This document shows positions 4,754 to 6,065 of a stretch of 6,065 nucleotides of DNA, piece by piece. The position numbers and the translations under genes were made by a program. Each line of letters starts with the position of its first letter. Positions within the stretch are counted from its first letter, which is position 1. The notes under the pieces were generated by a model, which did no database searches, was not told the origin of the DNA, and was given only the letters and a program-made list of their open reading frames with translations. The DNA is from a bacterium (lineage in GTDB: Bacteria; Patescibacteriota; Doudnabacteria; UBA920). Location: the NCBI GenBank assembly GCA_021789715.1, contig JAJYJE010000062.1:1-6065 (forward strand), in the 5' to 3' direction.

Positions 4754-5224
4754 ATGGAAAAATCATCGAAAGCCCAATTTCCCCAAGTCGGAATCGGAGT
4801 GTGGCTCTTTAACAAGAAGGGCCAAGTTTTGATGATGAAGCGGCATGGGAGCCATGGGGCCGGGACGTGGGCGCCGCCGGGCGGCAAGCTGGATTTTGGC
4901 GAAAGTTTTTTTGAGTGCGCGAAACGCGAAGTTAAGGAAGAAACCGGCATTGACATTAGCAGCATCGACATTGTAGGCGTAACAAACGATATTCATAAAG
5001 ATGAAAGTAAACATTTCGTTACGGTCAACGTCAAAGCAAAAAGCTGGTCAGGAGAGCCGAATATTCTGGAACCGGAGAAATGCACTGAAATGGGCTGGTC
5101 TGATATCCATAAGCTGCCGCAGCCGCTCTTCTTGCCCATCCGGCACATTATAGAGTCGAATTCCTTTTGCGCTTGCGGCAGTGGCAAGAGCTTTAAAGAT
5201 TGTCCTAACAAACCACCGCTATGA
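4754..5224 (+). CDS. Nudix hydrolase, NUDT15-like, with C-terminal SEC-C zinc motif
   Basis: Nudix enzymes split nucleoside diphosphates linked to another group, often cleaning oxidised or methylated nucleotides from the pool. The 156-aa protein has a perfect Nudix box (GX5EX7REUXEEXGU) from G44 through E50, R58-E59 and E62-E63 to G65-I66; these Glu residues bind the catalytic divalent metal. The surrounding features HGAGTWAPPGG, a conserved EPEKC and WSDIHKLPQPLF resemble the NUDT15/MTH2-like branch, which suggests (deoxy)nucleoside triphosphate substrates, though substrate cannot be read from sequence. After the Nudix fold the chain ends with CACGSGKSFKDC (C139, C141, C150), a SEC-C-type zinc knuckle as at the end of SecA, again lacking the fourth ligand at the usual place. 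Start ATG 4754 is the first in frame; no Shine-Dalgarno site is visible. A TTGAGC (4713-4718) and TAATAT (4733-4738) pair with 14-bp spacing is too poor to call a promoter. The stop overlaps the next start by 4 nt (ATGA), indicating coupled translation with the glycosylase-like gene. Confidence 0.93.
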   Translation: MEKSSKAQFPQVGIGVWLFNKKGQVLMMKRHGSHGAGTWAPPGGKLDFGESFFECAKREVKEETGIDISSIDIVGVTNDIHKDESKHFVTVNVKAKSWSGEPNILEPEKCTEMGWSDIHKLPQPLFLPIRHIIESNSFCACGSGKSFKDCPNKPPL

Positions 5225-5784
5225 CCAGAGCCCAGAAGCAAAAAGCGCTAGATAGAATCGCCCAAGAGATTAGAAATTGCAAAATTTGCAAGAAAGATAA
5301 AATCGGCAAGGCCGTACCCGGCGAAGGCGTTCCCGATGCCGATGTGGTATTCTTAGGAGAAGCCCCGGGTAAACTGGAAGCCGAAACCGGCCGGCCGTTT
5401 GTGGGGCGGGCGGGAAAATTACTGCGCTCGCTAATTAAAGAAGCAGGATTAAAAGATGAGGAAGTTTTTATTACCAGCCCGGTTAAATATTTGCCGAAAT
5501 ACGTAACGCCCAAACCTTCCGACATCGAACACGGGCGCAAACACCTATTCGAGCAGCTGGCCGTGATCGAGCCGAAAATCGTGGTTTTGATGGGCAGCGT
5601 GGCGGCACAGGCGGTGCTTCATGAAAAGTTCGCCATCGCTAAAGTGCACGGCACAACAATACAGCAGAACGGAATTACTTATTTTTTTTCCTACCACCCC
5701 GCCGCGCCTCTGCATAATCCCAACCTTCGCCTGGAGTTAAAAAAAGATTTCATGGAACTGAAAAGCCTTATTAATCAGAAATAA
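5221..5784 (+). CDS. family-4-like uracil-DNA glycosylase, divergent, two Fe-S cysteines missing
   Basis: Uracil-DNA glycosylases remove uracil from DNA to begin base-excision repair; family 4 enzymes carry a 4Fe-4S cluster. The 187-aa chain matches the scaffold: CKIC (C20, C23) near the N-terminus, motif A GEAPGKLE with GRPFVGRAGKLL (46-68), a central strand ITSPVKYLPK (84-93), IEPKIVVLMGSVAAQAVL (116-133), and the late motif SYHPAAPLHNP (157-167) with H159. Differences from typical members such as T. maritima UDG, aligned by eye: the third cluster Cys (in VVKCRP) is Tyr90, the fourth (in the following EE..AC helix) is Gly105, and the Asn before VVKC is Ser86. No other cysteine occurs, so a normal four-Cys cluster cannot form. 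It may be a cluster-free UDG variant or have other base specificity. Start ATG 5221 overlaps the Nudix stop; no separate Shine-Dalgarno site. The next gene begins 3 nt after the stop. Confidence 0.88.
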   Translation: MTRAQKQKALDRIAQEIRNCKICKKDKIGKAVPGEGVPDADVVFLGEAPGKLEAETGRPFVGRAGKLLRSLIKEAGLKDEEVFITSPVKYLPKYVTPKPSDIEHGRKHLFEQLAVIEPKIVVLMGSVAAQAVLHEKFAIAKVHGTTIQQNGITYFFSYHPAAPLHNPNLRLELKKDFMELKSLINQK

Positions 5785-5787
5785 TTT

Positions 5788-6065
5788 ATGCAAAAAACCG
5801 TACGTTTGCCGCCGCATATTATTCCCATAAAATACAATCTTACCTTAAAGCCTGATCTTGAGGCTTTTACGTTTGAAGGCAGCGAAACGATACAAATTAA
5901 GATCCAAAAGCCGACCCGGAGAATAACCCTTCATGCCAAAGATTTGGATATTGAGGCTGCCGAGTGTCAGGACCAGTGGGCGAAAATTAGTTATGATGCT
6001 AAAGCCGAAACCGCGACTTTTACCTATCCCAAACCGCTCAAAACCGGCAAACATACGCTTAAAAC
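5788..6065 (+). CDS. M1-family zinc aminopeptidase, N-terminal part, cut by window end
   Basis: M1 aminopeptidases remove N-terminal residues from peptides using a zinc bound by HExxH-x18-E. Only the first 92 residues are present, so the catalytic motif is beyond the window. The visible part is the start of the N-terminal beta-saddle domain: VRLPPHIIPIKYNLTLKPD, then FEGSETIQIKI and ITLHAKDLDI, the usual opening pattern of the family (LP..i.P..Y.l.l.pdl....F.G...i). No signal peptide is seen, so it is probably cytoplasmic. Start ATG 5788 lies 3 nt after the stop of the glycosylase-like gene; no Shine-Dalgarno site is visible, and expression probably depends on read-through within the operon. 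The frame is open to the window edge. Confidence 0.9.
   Translation, partial: MQKTVRLPPHIIPIKYNLTLKPDLEAFTFEGSETIQIKIQKPTRRITLHAKDLDIEAAECQDQWAKISYDAKAETATFTYPKPLKTGKHTLK

Noticed and set aside
921..5784. TGA recoding as in Gracilibacteria-type code
   Set aside because: TGA ends the first zinc-ribbon gene and the Nudix gene exactly where coupled ATGA overlaps occur, and the long secA frame reads through under the standard code.

Overview
The window most resembles a chromosomal piece of a Patescibacteria (Candidate Phyla Radiation) bacterium. This is inferred from protein character, not from a database match. SecA carries a roughly 30-residue insertion in its first nucleotide-binding domain and ends in a CPCGSGKKWKKCG-type tail. 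Genes are short and tightly packed. Start signals are mixed: some genes have GGAGG-type Shine-Dalgarno sites and others have none. TGA ends at least two well-supported genes, so there is no sign of the TGA recoding used by some CPR lineages. No phage, insertion sequence, CRISPR, rRNA or tRNA was found.

Left part (1-920): a possible promoter and a hairpin/T-tract element precede two translationally coupled small zinc-ribbon genes (104-319 and 316-465). A weaker third small ORF (541-723) follows, and a clear intrinsic terminator (748-792) closes the group. The secA promoter, an extended -10 TGGTATAAT, comes next, with an unusual low-complexity leader that has no Shine-Dalgarno site.

Centre (921-3935): full-length secA, the ATPase motor of general protein export (919 aa), converges on a small two-helix membrane protein gene on the minus strand (3726-3935). 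That gene has its own good promoter, Shine-Dalgarno site and terminator. The terminator's U tract is the complement of the secA stop-codon region.

Right part (3936-6065): a divergent intergenic region leads to an orphan 102-aa helical protein with a His-rich tail. A structured intergenic stretch and a 60-aa single-span membrane protein follow. A compact Nudix / uracil-DNA glycosylase-like / M1 aminopeptidase cluster fills the end; the last gene runs off the window. The first two genes of the cluster overlap by 4 nt and the third starts 3 nt after the second.

The two most interesting proteins are neighbours. The Nudix hydrolase has a NUDT15-like body and a C-terminal SEC-C zinc motif of the kind that also ends SecA. 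The glycosylase-like protein has a family-4 UDG scaffold but keeps only two of the four usual Fe-S cysteines and has Ser where the uracil-contacting Asn is expected. Together they suggest coupled nucleotide-pool and DNA base-damage control, with some altered chemistry.
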